This document shows positions 24,068 to 35,977 of a DNA stretch of 64,000 bases, in pieces. Numbering within the stretch: position 1 is the stretch's first letter; the number at the start of each line of letters is the position of its first letter. The notes beneath the pieces are model-generated. The model had not been told where the DNA came from. It was given only the letters and a program-made list of their open reading frames with translations, and searched no databases. Location: positions 4,836,001-4,900,000 of the forward strand of contig NZ_CP045915.1 of assembly GCF_009650095.1 (NCBI RefSeq), given 5' to 3'. This DNA is from Gracilibacillus salitolerans (GTDB lineage: Bacteria; Bacillota; Bacilli; Bacillales; Amphibacillaceae). Position numbers and translations under genes: made by a program.

Positions 24068-24258
24068 TTATCTTCCGGCACTAAATAGGCTGCGCTTTCC
24101 ATCTGTTAACATCACCAACTCATGCATCGCCATCGTACACGCGGTATAAAAAAGTGTTCGTTCTGCTTCACCGGATACATTGTTTCTGAGGCATTTGGAA
24201 TAACAACTGCATCAAATTCAATCCCTTTGGCCGGTCCCGCTTTGAGCGGCTGACAAGC
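24068..24258 (-). pseudogene. C-terminal fragment of a UvrD/HelD-type helicase
   Basis: On the minus strand 'AKGIEFDAVVIPNASETMYP' (motif V region) is followed, one frame over, by 'EAERTLFYTACTMAMHELV' (motif VI, usually YTACTRAM) and an ending 'DGKRSLFSAGR'. Both pieces are typical of superfamily-1 helicases of the HelD kind. A one-base frameshift separates them near 24170, and everything upstream is missing, replaced near 24260 by GC-rich sequence of another origin. Confidence 0.7.
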
Positions 24259-24275
24259 CAGAAGGCGCCCGATGC

Positions 24276-24650
24276 CGGGGCGGCAAGGACGAGCTGCGTA
24301 TCCGCGGGGTTCACATAGACAAGCTGTTGCGCAAGGTGACGATAAATGAGAAAGAAGTGAGCCTGACCTCCAAGGAGTACGACCTGCTGTTGTTTCTTGC
24401 GCTGCATCCGAACTGGGTGTTCAGCAAGGATGAGCTGTTCGAGCGAATCTGAGGGCTTGATTCGATTGGCGACCTGGCTACGGTCACCGTGTACATCAGC
24501 AAGCTCAGGGGAAAAATCGAGTCCGACCCCTCCAAGCCGCCACAGTATATCGAAACCGTGTGGGGCGATGGCAGAAGACAAAGAAAGATCCCCCAAAAGG
24601 AAGCGAATGCTCAATTCGGGGGAGCCCATTTAAAATCAGATAAAGAATGA
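24276..24650 (+). pseudogene. Decayed OmpR/PhoB-type response-regulator DNA-binding domain
   Basis: The frame reads 'KDELRIRGVHIDKLLRKVT', 'VSLTSKEYDLLLFLALHPN', 'VFSKDELFERI', stop, 'GLDSIGDLATVTVYISKLR' and 'PPQYIETVWGDG'. This is a winged-helix Trans_reg_C domain. The TGA at 24450-24452 replaces the family's near-invariant Trp (TGG). The receiver domain is missing and the final 'GVGYRF' is scrambled. Base composition is GC-rich like the adjacent pectate lyase, pointing to a common foreign origin. Confidence 0.85.
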
Positions 24651-24663
24651 TTATAACCCAGCC

Positions 24664-27600
24664 TTACCCTTCAGCGGGAGCATTGTCGCTAACGGCAACC
24701 ACTTCCCAGACGACCGGATCGGCTTCATTGCCGGCAAGGTCTGCTGCGTTGATTTCAATCCGATTTCGGCCGCGCCGAAGCGATACCACAGCGGAGAAAG
24801 TCTGATCCTCTTCCACTGTCCATTCCTGCCCTTCAATCCAAACGGTTCCTGCCTCATTGAGGGAGCCGGTGATCGTATATTCTCCTGCCGTCGCCATGTC
24901 GTCGAACTCGTTGCCGGGGTGATCCGATTCATTGGTAATCGTGATCGTCGGGGCTCTTTCGTCCACGATCACTTCAACCGGCTCGGAATAGCTTCCTTCC
25001 CCGCTGCCGGAGTTGTAGGCTGCCACGGCATAGATGTACGTTCCATCCCCTTCCACTTCATCTGTGAATTCAAGCGAGGATAGCTCCGCAGCAATTAAAT
25101 GGTAGCGGTCCCCATTCCATCGGCGATAAACATTATAGTGGTCCGCATTTTCAACTGCATCCCAGCGAATGGGCACCGTCGATTCGTTCTCCTTCACCGC
25201 TTGAACGGCTTGCGGCGCCTCCAGGGAAGCGGAGCTGATTTGAATATCATCCAGATATTGTTCTGAAGTGCCCCAAGTATGGGACTCAAACTGATTCAAT
25301 TGCGATGCTGAACCCTGAAAGGGAAGAGTGCCCGAATGCTCGCCGTTAATATAAAGGGAGAATTCTTGCGCCGGCACATCAATCTCGATGCGGACGTGGT
25401 ACCACTCATTGAGCGAGAACCGGTTGTTCTCCGGAATAAGCGCGGCATCCCCCTGATAACGGAAATACCAGCAATATTCATATTCACATCCTCTTCCGTT
25501 ACCGGTGAATATCTCCACATTATTTCTGCCGCCGTCCATGACGCGGATGGCTCTGCCGAAGGTGCTCATCTCTTCCTGCATATATTCGGTTTCCACTACC
25601 ATCTTGCCGGTTTGCGGTTCGAAATTGCGGGTGAGATAAGTATGCGAGCTGCTGTCATCGTAAAGCATGACGGCCTGATCCGACGAATTGCCGGAGGAGC
25701 TCATCGGTACGTCGACTACAGCAGCATAATTGTTGTCCGTGTCGGGACGGCCTTCGAAACCATCCGGCGGGCGTGTTCCGACGGCCTGGTCCTCGAAGTC
25801 GGCATCCAATAGTCTTGTATAGAGGGGCTCGTCACTTAACAACGCGCCGTTTCTTTCCTCTGAAGTCAAAGAACTGTCCCCGTATTCATTCGCCGCTCGG
25901 ATGACGTAGAAATAATTCACGTCCTCTTCCAGGTTTGTATCGGTATAGTAAACGGCATCCGCAACGGTTGCGATCGTTTCGTAAGGACCGTCCTTGACGG
26001 TGCTTCGCTCCACGAGATATTCCGTGGCCCTTTCTGCTTCCGACCATTCCAGATACAATGCTTCCTCGCCCCGGGCAATGCTGAACTCTTTCGGATAGAG
26101 CGGAACCGGCGGAAGCTGCTCAACGGTGACGTTGTCGAAGGCTACCCGGTTCAAATTCGAAATCAGATTGCCCTCGTTCGCTGCATCGACAGCGAGACCG
26201 ACATACACTTCGTCCACATCCGGGAATTTCATCGAGGAGACGAGCTGCCATTGCGTCCCGTCTTCAGAAATATAACCCGTAACCACGTCGCCGATTTTCG
26301 TCAAACGCACCCAGTAAGGAGTGGTCGGACCCACAATCGGATCGGTTTCATCGACGGCGCGGCCTTCTTCCTGCCGATGGTAAAATACCCCAACACGATC
26401 CTCGCCGCGCACCGAGATCCCGCTCATGGCCAGTGGTGAACCGACATCCAGCGACTCGCGAATCATTACGCCCTCGCGATTGTGAGGGGCAACTTTCGTA
26501 TCGCTCAGGATTTGCGCTGTGATTTCAATATCTCCGCTTACCTTCTGATACATAAAGTGGTGGGAATCCTGATCAGCCGTCACGTTCCCGTCGCCTTTGA
26601 CCACATAGGTACCGTCTACAATTGCGGAATGACCGGGGATTCCCGTTTCCCCGATGTCTGCGGATGACCATGGAGCAATATCATTCGTGATATTGGCATG
26701 AATCGGAATGACCTGGGAATCTGTTTGTCTGCCCTCGCTGCTGTAAGCTTTAACGAATACAAAGTGCGTACCTTCGGGCACATCGCTCCAATTCCACTCA
26801 TAGGGGGCGGAAGTAACTTCGCCCAGCACTTCCGTTCCGTTATAAAAAACAACCTTATCAATCTCGGCGTTCTCCACGCTGGATTCCGCGTTGATGGTTA
26901 CCGTTTCACCGGCTTCATAGATATCATTTATGGAAGGAGAGGTGATGGCAATCTCCGGGTTGTGATGCCCGTCGGAAACGATGGAATTCAAATATACTTC
27001 CAGGTTGGTGTAGCCTTCCTCGGTGACTTGGTTCGCCCAAGTATCGTCCATCGGATCGACTCCCTGCTGCTCCGCCCAATCATCCGGTATCCCGTCCCGA
27101 TTCGAGTCTGCAGGCGCTTCTGCACTGCGGAAATCCGCCCAGCCGCCTACTTCATCGATCGAGTTGATCTGTCTGCCTGTGCCGTTGTGAATAGAGTCCA
27201 CGATGCGTGCATCAATCGAATCACGTCTCGGCAACGTGGCTCCGGCATTTTGCAATACATAATCAAACGCTTCCAGTGCGGTGCGGGTCGTAGCTTCCGG
27301 TACATCCACCGGCTCGTCCAAAACATTGGCCGTCGGATGTTCCACGATGCCTAGCATGTTATCCTCTGTCACTTCAGGGAAATCGTATACGAAGTTTCCG
27401 TCAATGTACCAGTTGCTGTTGCCTTCCGGAAGCTCAATCATTTGCGCGCGCTTATCCATTCTCGTATCCGGACCGTATTTGTAATAGTTATTCACAACGT
27501 TCACATCGGCTTCGTTTCCGCCATAACCTGCATAGTAGTTCCAGTTGTAAATAATATTGTTGCGGAAATCATATCCCTTATCATTGTCCAATGTACCTTT

Positions 27601-28293
27601 GAAACGAGGATTACGGCTGGAATTATGTGCAATAATATTATTCAGATAAGACGAATGGCTTCCCCATATCCCGCCGAAGCCGTGGCGCCCTTTGTCATGA
27701 TCCGTCATATGCAGCGCTTCAGAGATCATGGAATTCTGGATCGTGACATTCCGCATATCGTAAGCCGAGGCGATCTCGTCCACACCCCAAGACATGGAGC
27801 TGTGGTCTACGATCAAATCACTGCGATTGCGTGCGGAAAATGCGTCTGCTGTCGACTCCGTACGGTCACCCATACGAAAACGCATGTAACGGATGATGAT
27901 GTTGTTCCCTTCGATATAGGTGGAGTGATTGGTTACGGTGATGCCGTCGCCCGGTGCGGTCTGTCCTGCAATCGTAATGTTGTCTCCTTGAATGTAAAGG
28001 GGAGAATCCAACAAAATATTGCCCGACACCTCAAATACGACGGTTCGATTGCTCTCGCTCACGGCATCCCGCAGGGAGCCGGGACCAGAATCATTTACAT
28101 TCGTTACGATATAAACCTCGCCGCCGCGTCCGCCGGTGGTATATTTACCGAACCCTTCCGCACCAGGAAAGGCCGGTACCTGTTGTTCGGATGCTGTACT
28201 CTCTTCGGCCGCGGCATTGACAATCGGACTAAACATAGGCAGAATGGAAAAATAGATAACAAAACATAGCATGAAATGGAAAAATCGCCTCAT
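24664..28293 (-). CDS. Secreted multidomain pectate lyase (PL1-like)
   Basis: The 1,209-residue protein starts after GGAGGTATAAT. A signal peptide ends near residue 27 (VNAAA). Residues about 40-440 form a parallel-beta-helix pectate lyase: 'AFPGAEGFGKYTTGGRGG', 'IIRYMRFRMGD', 'LIVDHSSMSWGVDE', 'NIIAHNSSRNPRFKG'. An Ig-like domain (about 450-530), a concanavalin-like domain (545-700), FN3 (740-830), a LamG-like domain (840-1010), another FN3 and a terminal Ig-like domain follow. It should cleave homogalacturonan outside the cell by beta-elimination. The gene is strikingly GC-rich (36 of 60 bases at 24961-25020) against its surroundings, so it was probably acquired, perhaps from a Paenibacillus-like donor. 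Confidence 0.9.
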   Translation of the reverse strand: MRRFFHFMLCFVIYFSILPMFSPIVNAAAEESTASEQQVPAFPGAEGFGKYTTGGRGGEVYIVTNVNDSGPGSLRDAVSESNRTVVFEVSGNILLDSPLYIQGDNITIAGQTAPGDGITVTNHSTYIEGNNIIIRYMRFRMGDRTESTADAFSARNRSDLIVDHSSMSWGVDEIASAYDMRNVTIQNSMISEALHMTDHDKGRHGFGGIWGSHSSYLNNIIAHNSSRNPRFKGTLDNDKGYDFRNNIIYNWNYYAGYGGNEADVNVVNNYYKYGPDTRMDKRAQMIELPEGNSNWYIDGNFVYDFPEVTEDNMLGIVEHPTANVLDEPVDVPEATTRTALEAFDYVLQNAGATLPRRDSIDARIVDSIHNGTGRQINSIDEVGGWADFRSAEAPADSNRDGIPDDWAEQQGVDPMDDTWANQVTEEGYTNLEVYLNSIVSDGHHNPEIAITSPSINDIYEAGETVTINAESSVENAEIDKVVFYNGTEVLGEVTSAPYEWNWSDVPEGTHFVFVKAYSSEGRQTDSQVIPIHANITNDIAPWSSADIGETGIPGHSAIVDGTYVVKGDGNVTADQDSHHFMYQKVSGDIEITAQILSDTKVAPHNREGVMIRESLDVGSPLAMSGISVRGEDRVGVFYHRQEEGRAVDETDPIVGPTTPYWVRLTKIGDVVTGYISEDGTQWQLVSSMKFPDVDEVYVGLAVDAANEGNLISNLNRVAFDNVTVEQLPPVPLYPKEFSIARGEEALYLEWSEAERATEYLVERSTVKDGPYETIATVADAVYYTDTNLEEDVNYFYVIRAANEYGDSSLTSEERNGALLSDEPLYTRLLDADFEDQAVGTRPPDGFEGRPDTDNNYAAVVDVPMSSSGNSSDQAVMLYDDSSSHTYLTRNFEPQTGKMVVETEYMQEEMSTFGRAIRVMDGGRNNVEIFTGNGRGCEYEYCWYFRYQGDAALIPENNRFSLNEWYHVRIEIDVPAQEFSLYINGEHSGTLPFQGSASQLNQFESHTWGTSEQYLDDIQISSASLEAPQAVQAVKENESTVPIRWDAVENADHYNVYRRWNGDRYHLIAAELSSLEFTDEVEGDGTYIYAVAAYNSGSGEGSYSEPVEVIVDERAPTITITNESDHPGNEFDDMATAGEYTITGSLNEAGTVWIEGQEWTVEEDQTFSAVVSLRRGRNRIEINAADLAGNEADPVVWEVVAVSDNAPAEG

Positions 28294-28443
28294 ATTATAC
28301 CTCCATTATTTAAATTGTCACTATTGGCAGAAGGAAGCTTCTATCGATATATAGTTTTGGAGCTTTTGTTAATGAAAACAGTTCCTCCTCTCTGTTTATT
28401 AGATTGGTTAGATTTAGATGTTTCCATGCCATATTAAATGGTA

Positions 28444-28459
28444 ATGTAAACGGTAACAA
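28444..28459. promoter_or_regulatory. cre site upstream of the pectate lyase
   Basis: ATGTAAACGGTAACAA fits the CcpA consensus WTGNAARCGNWWWCAW at every position. It lies 150 bases before the lyase start, so carbon catabolite control is likely. A LacI-type local regulator could also use it. Confidence 0.7.
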
Positions 28460-28517
28460 CTAACCATTCTTACAAATTATATACAAAAACAATTTAGACC
28501 GGTTGGAGATATTATTC

Positions 28518-28628
28518 ATGGTGAAAAATGGAATGATTACAAGTATGAGCAGAAAGGGAAACTGTTACGACAATGCATGTATAGAGTCCTGTCACGGTAT
28601 CATTAAAAGAGAACTGATTTTTTTATAA
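28518..28628 (+). pseudogene. IS3-family (IS150-like) transposase OrfB fragment
   Basis: The frame reads '[31 protein letters not shown]' then stop (split here as [14 protein letters not shown] and [14 protein letters not shown]). This is the rve-domain segment '[12 protein letters not shown]' of IS3 transposases. Only about 36 codons remain, with no terminal repeats seen. It marks a past insertion at the edge of the GC-rich block. Confidence 0.85.
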
Positions 28629-28875
28629 AAACTAGAAATCAAGCAAAAAGAGGTTCTGATCCTGGTCTTGGTCTTACATATGGTAATGTTATCGTACCAG
28701 GTTGCTAATGTTTACCCGGAAATTAATATTACAAGTTATTTATTGTTAGGATTATCTTAAGTGAAATCATGATAGCTGTCATTGGTCATAACAAATAAAT
28801 CAGGCTTTTTATTTAGATGTTTGTTACAATTCAAACTTGCTCTATTATTTAAACACCTTTTCTTACAACTAAAAA
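28629..28875. other. Gene-free remnant region
   Basis: AT-rich sequence with short decayed frames, such as 'RGSDPGLGLTYGNVIVPGC' then stop near 28650-28708. I cannot assign them. No promoter or repeat stands out. Confidence 0.4.
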
Positions 28876-28904
28876 TACCCTTTAGCCAAATTGACTAAAG
28901 GGTA
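28876..28904. terminator. Terminator of the galactanase gene
   Basis: TACCCTTTAG and CTAAAGGGTA pair, with T-runs possible on both sides. It sits directly after the minus-strand stop. Confidence 0.85.
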
Positions 28905-28911
28905 ACTTTTT

Positions 28912-31737
<2,826 letters not shown>

Positions 31738-31743
31738 TTAAAT

Positions 31744-31759
31744 TGTAAAGCGGTTTCAT
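31744..31759. promoter_or_regulatory. cre-like site upstream of galactanase
   Basis: TGTAAAGCGGTTTCAT matches the cre consensus except at positions 2-3, with the strong AAGCGGTTTCA core. It lies about 60 bases before the start codon. Confidence 0.55.
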
Positions 31760-31889
31760 GATGATTTATATATAAAATTCTTCTGTTAAACTTTCAGAAT
31801 ATGAAATCCTTTTAAAGATTATTAGATAGTGTCAACAGAAAGTGATATAGTGAAGGATGGAGAAGAAATGATGTAAGGGAGATACAGAA

Positions 31890-33056
31890 ATGAATAAAAA
31901 AGACATCGCAAATATTCGTAAACAGTTCAAAATAGAGAATGACCTAATGAAAATTCATGAAATTTTTAATGTCTATATCATGAAAGAATCCAGTGATATC
32001 TACCATCAACAAAGTCAGGTTTTTGACATGCTCGACGAAGACGAAAAAGAGTTATTTATGACAAACTTCAAAAAAGTATTAACCGGCCAATTAGATGAAA
32101 AGTTATTTGAACTGAAATTTCAATCCGATGTTGATAATCCAACTCAGCTAATTCTACATAAGGGATTATTAACCGCAGAAAGCGAAGACTGGAAAGACCA
32201 AATGTTACAAATAGTCGAGAAAATGCTTCAGGATAGGCAGTATGAGATGGATATTGTCGTCACCTTTATTCGAGGGGAATATTTTAAACCAATGAAAAGA
32301 AGTAATGAGGAAACAGAAGAAAATGATCGAGACTCCGTTTATTCTCATTCATTTATTCTTTGCAGTATAAATAAAACCCAGGATCCAAAGAAAGAATTAC
32401 ATTTTGATTATGTGGAGAAGGCATTTAAATACAATGTGGTGGTGGATCCGGTGATTAATTTAAATGCACCGATTGGAGGATTTTTATTCCCTTGCTTTAC
32501 CGACAATGCTGCAGATGTGAACCATGTCCTTTATGCAGCAGGCAAAGCAAACGAACCGGATGAAGCATTCGTGGAAGACGTATTAAATGCAGAAGAAACG
32601 ATGACAGCAAAAGAAGATAAAATTGTCTTTGAAGAAGTCGTGCGTGATGCTGTCGGCCATCAAATCAATACATCAACACTCGCAAACGTCTATGAAGAAA
32701 TACACCGCATGACAGAGGATAATGATGAAGAAGATACACCAACATTAGATTATAAAGATGTCGAGCAGGTGCTAAAATCGAGTGGTGTAGAAGAAGTTGA
32801 TACGGAAAAAATGGAAGAAGCGTTTAAAAATGTGATCGATGATACCAACTATGAGTTAAAAGCACGTAATATCGTGCCGAAGTATTCATCTAAATCGATT
32901 AAAATCAATACAAAAGTAGCTAATATTGCGGTCAGTCCTGAGGAGTTACGTCACGTCAGACAGGTAACGTTAGACGGAAGACGTTACTTAATGATCGAAG
33001 TAGAAGAAGATACAGTGATTGATGGATTTACTATGATTCCGGAAGCTTTTAAATAA
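31890..33056 (+). CDS. DUF4317 family protein
   Basis: The 388-residue soluble protein begins 'KKDIANIRKQFKIENDLMKI' with 'YIMKESSDIYH', the DUF4317 opening. It is acidic throughout, with a central 'GGFLFPCFTDNAADVNHVLY' and a C-terminal 'GRRYLMIEVEEDTVIDGF'. No catalytic motif, membrane helix or signal is visible. The family is broad in Firmicutes and has no known role. The ATG at 31890 has AGGGAG eight bases upstream. It lies alone between the galactanase and the phosphonate cluster. Confidence 0.85.
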   Translation: MNKKDIANIRKQFKIENDLMKIHEIFNVYIMKESSDIYHQQSQVFDMLDEDEKELFMTNFKKVLTGQLDEKLFELKFQSDVDNPTQLILHKGLLTAESEDWKDQMLQIVEKMLQDRQYEMDIVVTFIRGEYFKPMKRSNEETEENDRDSVYSHSFILCSINKTQDPKKELHFDYVEKAFKYNVVVDPVINLNAPIGGFLFPCFTDNAADVNHVLYAAGKANEPDEAFVEDVLNAEETMTAKEDKIVFEEVVRDAVGHQINTSTLANVYEEIHRMTEDNDEEDTPTLDYKDVEQVLKSSGVEEVDTEKMEEAFKNVIDDTNYELKARNIVPKYSSKSIKINTKVANIAVSPEELRHVRQVTLDGRRYLMIEVEEDTVIDGFTMIPEAFK

Positions 33057-33099
33057 GCATCTCGTTATACGGTGAAGTACACTTTATGAATTAAGTGTA

Positions 33100-33196
33100 A
33101 TAAACAACAAATCTCTGGCGTAGATGCTTAGATTTGTTGTTTATCTGTGTTTTTTAAACAAATCTTTGCTCACTCCCATAAGATTTGTTGATTATA
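33100..33196. repeat. Tandem hairpins built on AACAAATC/GATTTGTT
   Basis: ATAAACAACAAATC (33100-33113) pairs with GATTTGTTGTTTAT (33131-33144). A second stem uses AACAAATCTT and AAGATTTGTT at about 33157-33190. It lies between convergent genes and may act as a double terminator. Confidence 0.6.
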
Positions 33197-33231
33197 CTCC
33201 TTTTATAACTTTTGCCTACACACTCAAGAAA

Positions 33232-34059
33232 CTAGAATTGGACAAAACGGTCATCATTAGAAAAAGGTATTTCCAGAATGGTTAAATCTCCAATTCCTAT
33301 TTCTATTCCATACTCTCCGTGATAATCTGTTCCACCCGTCATAAGAAGCTTATATTGATCAGCTAGTGCTTTTACTCGCTGATAATCTGTTTTCGTATGA
33401 TCAGGGTGTGCTAACTCAATCCCACCTAAGCCTATCTCGACTAACTCAGGGATGATATCATAAGAGTTTAATTGACCTGGATGAGCAACAACAGCAATGC
33501 CGCCATCTAGGACAATTGCTTCGACTGCATCAAAGACATCGACGTAAGCTATATCTCTTTTCGCAACACCTTCCCCTTTAAATAATGATCGATATACTAG
33601 CCGATAATCAGCTGAAGTGTACGATTCATTCGTGATATGACGCATGATATGTTGCTTATAGATCGCTTGTGATGGCTTAGCTGTCTCAGCAATTTCATCT
33701 TGATCGATACGATAACCTAGTGAACGAATTTGTTCTATTTGCCATAGTGAATTCTCATGTCTTCGGTTTAATAGCGGAGCACATAACGCATGAATATGTG
33801 TTGCTTCTGTACGATAATGATAACCTAATACATGAACCTTTCTGTCGCGCTTATAATCATAAGCAGAGATCTCAATCCCTGGTATAACATTAATTCCATA
33901 TTTTTTTCCTAATCTTTTCATTTCGGGCCATCCTGCAACAGTATCATGATCTACAATACTTATATCCGTAACATTAGCTTTTACCGCTTGTTGCATCAAT
34001 TCTTCCACGGAATCAGAACCGTCAGAATAATGACTATGTACATGTAAGTCAGCCTTCAT
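33232..34059 (-). CDS. PHP-domain phosphoesterase of the phosphonate operon (PhnPP-like)
   Basis: The 275-residue protein starts at ATG 34059; it overlaps the phnL stop and is last in the operon. PHP metal motifs are 'DLHVHSHYSDGSDS', 'SIVDHDTVAGW', 'PGIEISAYD', 'AVVAHPGQ' and 'GGTDYHG'. A PHP enzyme from Eggerthella lenta (PhnPP) hydrolyses the 5-phosphoribosyl 1,2-cyclic phosphate made by C-P lyase. No phnP is seen here, so this gene probably fills that step. The alternative is a general TrpH-like nucleotidase (3',5'-nucleoside bisphosphate phosphatase). Context favours the phosphonate role. Confidence 0.85.
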   Translation of the reverse strand: MKADLHVHSHYSDGSDSVEELMQQAVKANVTDISIVDHDTVAGWPEMKRLGKKYGINVIPGIEISAYDYKRDRKVHVLGYHYRTEATHIHALCAPLLNRRHENSLWQIEQIRSLGYRIDQDEIAETAKPSQAIYKQHIMRHITNESYTSADYRLVYRSLFKGEGVAKRDIAYVDVFDAVEAIVLDGGIAVVAHPGQLNSYDIIPELVEIGLGGIELAHPDHTKTDYQRVKALADQYKLLMTGGTDYHGEYGIEIGIGDLTILEIPFSNDDRFVQF

Positions 34060-34771
34060 TCGTAACACCTTCTAATGCTATCGACATTTTATTGGTGTGC
34101 ATATCGAAGACCTTATCACACAATCCTTCCATAAATTCAATATCGTGAAAAATACCAACTAATGTTGTACCTTGTTTCTTTAGTTTTTCAATCATTTCCC
34201 GCACCTTTAGTTTTGATTGTTGATCCAGGCTTGCGGTTGGTTCATCTAGCAGTAACAACCGAGGTTTTTTAACAGTGGCCATTGCAATATTTAACCTTAA
34301 TTTTTCACCACCGGAAAACGTATTCGGATAACTATCCCACAATGCCGGATCCATTTCAAAATGGGTTAATGCTTTTTCAGCTTCTGTACGAGCTGTTTCT
34401 CTCGTTTCACCCATTTCCAACAGCGCATTCTGAACAAGTTCCCGACAGGTCGTTCTTGGCATGACATTTAAAAACTGAGATACATAACCTATTTCATGTT
34501 TACGTAAAAAAATCATTTCTCTTTCTGTTGCCTGAGCTAAATCAATGTTGCCTAATTGCTTCGAGTGGTAAATAATCTGACCAGCATCCGGCAAATACGT
34601 CCGGTAAATACTTTTTAAAATCGTAGACTTTCCGCTGCCACTTTTTCCAATGACCCCGATGAACTCCCCAGCGTCCATCGAAAATCGGATATCACCAACA
34701 GCAGGAATCGTCTTATTTAGGTGGTGAATGGTAAAAGCCTTACCGAATCCATTAACTTCTAATATTGTCAT
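34049..34771 (-). CDS. phnL: C-P lyase ABC-type subunit PhnL
   Basis: The 240-residue ABC ATPase has Walker A 'GKSGSGKST', signature 'FSGGEKLRLNIA' and Walker B 'LLLLDEPTASLD', plus the PhnL-like 'RFSMDAGEFIGVIG' and 'QFLNVMPRTT'. PhnL assists the PhnGHI step that joins phosphonate to ATP ribose, forming a complex with PhnK on the C-P lyase core; it is not a membrane importer. It overlaps phnM by four bases. It comes after phnM here, whereas the E. coli order is K-L-M. Confidence 0.92.
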   Translation of the reverse strand: MTILEVNGFGKAFTIHHLNKTIPAVGDIRFSMDAGEFIGVIGKSGSGKSTILKSIYRTYLPDAGQIIYHSKQLGNIDLAQATEREMIFLRKHEIGYVSQFLNVMPRTTCRELVQNALLEMGETRETARTEAEKALTHFEMDPALWDSYPNTFSGGEKLRLNIAMATVKKPRLLLLDEPTASLDQQSKLKVREMIEKLKKQGTTLVGIFHDIEFMEGLCDKVFDMHTNKMSIALEGVTNEG

Positions 34772-35964
34772 GCTCTTACCCCCTTCTCATTCATACGATA
34801 ATTCATCGTAGTCATTAACTCGCCATTTACCATTGTGTTAGTAAGCATCGGATAGCCATCTCCTAAACGTTCAATTACCAGTAGATCCGCTTTCTTGCCT
34901 GGCTTAATCGAGCCAATCTCATCATCCATTTTGACAGCTTGGGCTGGATTCAATGTCACCATCATAAACATCTTGTGTAATTCCTCGCCTTTATCGTGTA
35001 ATTGAAATATGGCATGAAGTAATGCAGCAGGGTAATAATCACTGCACAAAATATCAGCATAACCATACTCAATCGCCTCTGCAGCAGATAAATTTCCAGA
35101 ATGAGAACCACCTAATAATATATTTGGTGCACCTACAATCGTATGAAGGCCTTGTTGTTTCGCTTCTCGTGCTACTTCAAGCGTAATCGGGAATTCACTT
35201 ATTGTCGTTCCGTACGACTTGACTAACTCCAGCTTTTTTACATTATCATCATCATGGGAGGCAATTGCAATTCCTTTAGTTTGCGCTAACGCTGCCACCT
35301 CTGTTATCTTTTCCATCGTTAATAATTCCGTACTTTTTCTTTCCGCAATTAATACACTTACTTCTTCATCTGAAAGGTTGCGATGGACTTTGATATTCTC
35401 CCGGTAAATTTCTAAATTACGATATTGTCCTTGTCCCGGTGTATGATCCATAAAAGATAGCAAGTGAACTTTATCGTCATGAATATTGTCTACCAGCTGA
35501 TCAATTCCTAGAATATTATCTAACTCAAACCGGGCATGTAATCTATGGCGAATCATGTGCTGCTGAAAATGTGCTTGGTGGATTGTATCAACCATTCGTT
35601 GCATGTTATCAGGATAACGAATGTGTTTGTGGGTAATTTTTTCTTTACGATAAAAAGAAAGTGAATGAAACATGGTTGTGATGCCTTGACCGATTAAAAT
35701 CTTCTCTGCTTCTCTTAAGCTCAGATTAAAATCCATTACACTTGAAGGTCTTGGGGATACCACTGTCTCAATATAATCGGAATGAATATCAATAAACCCA
35801 GGCGAAATATACCCACCGTTAGCATTGATTAATCTTGCCTCTTTATAATTACTTACTTCCTCTTCTTGAATGATTGAGTGAATGACATCATCCTTCACGA
35901 CCACGGCATGATTTTCTAATATGGAATTCTCCGTTATTACCTTTCCATTATGAATAATGTACAA
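34768..35964 (-). CDS. phnM: Ribosyl-methylphosphonate triphosphate diphosphatase PhnM
   Basis: The likely start is TTG 35964, nine bases after AGGAGG, giving 398 residues; longer readings run into phnK. It is an amidohydrolase-fold protein with 'GYISPGFIDIHSDYIETVVSPRPSSVMD' (metal ligands), 'FMDHTPGQGQY', 'ASHDDD' and 'DILCSDYYPAALLHAIF'. PhnM removes pyrophosphate from alpha-D-ribose 1-methylphosphonate 5-triphosphate to give the PhnJ substrate. The motifs are complete. Confidence 0.93.
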   Translation of the reverse strand: MYIIHNGKVITENSILENHAVVVKDDVIHSIIQEEEVSNYKEARLINANGGYISPGFIDIHSDYIETVVSPRPSSVMDFNLSLREAEKILIGQGITTMFHSLSFYRKEKITHKHIRYPDNMQRMVDTIHQAHFQQHMIRHRLHARFELDNILGIDQLVDNIHDDKVHLLSFMDHTPGQGQYRNLEIYRENIKVHRNLSDEEVSVLIAERKSTELLTMEKITEVAALAQTKGIAIASHDDDNVKKLELVKSYGTTISEFPITLEVAREAKQQGLHTIVGAPNILLGGSHSGNLSAAEAIEYGYADILCSDYYPAALLHAIFQLHDKGEELHKMFMMVTLNPAQAVKMDDEIGSIKPGKKADLLVIERLGDGYPMLTNTMVNGELMTTMNYRMNEKGVRA

Positions 35965-35977
35965 TGTTATCGGCCTC

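Noticed and set aside
24168..24629. Minus-strand frames opposite the response-regulator remnant
   Set aside because: They read the complement of a clear winged-helix domain, so they are not genes.
25336..28269. Long plus-strand frames opposite the pectate lyase
   Set aside because: Antisense shadows caused by the GC-rich codon bias of the lyase gene; no starts or motifs.
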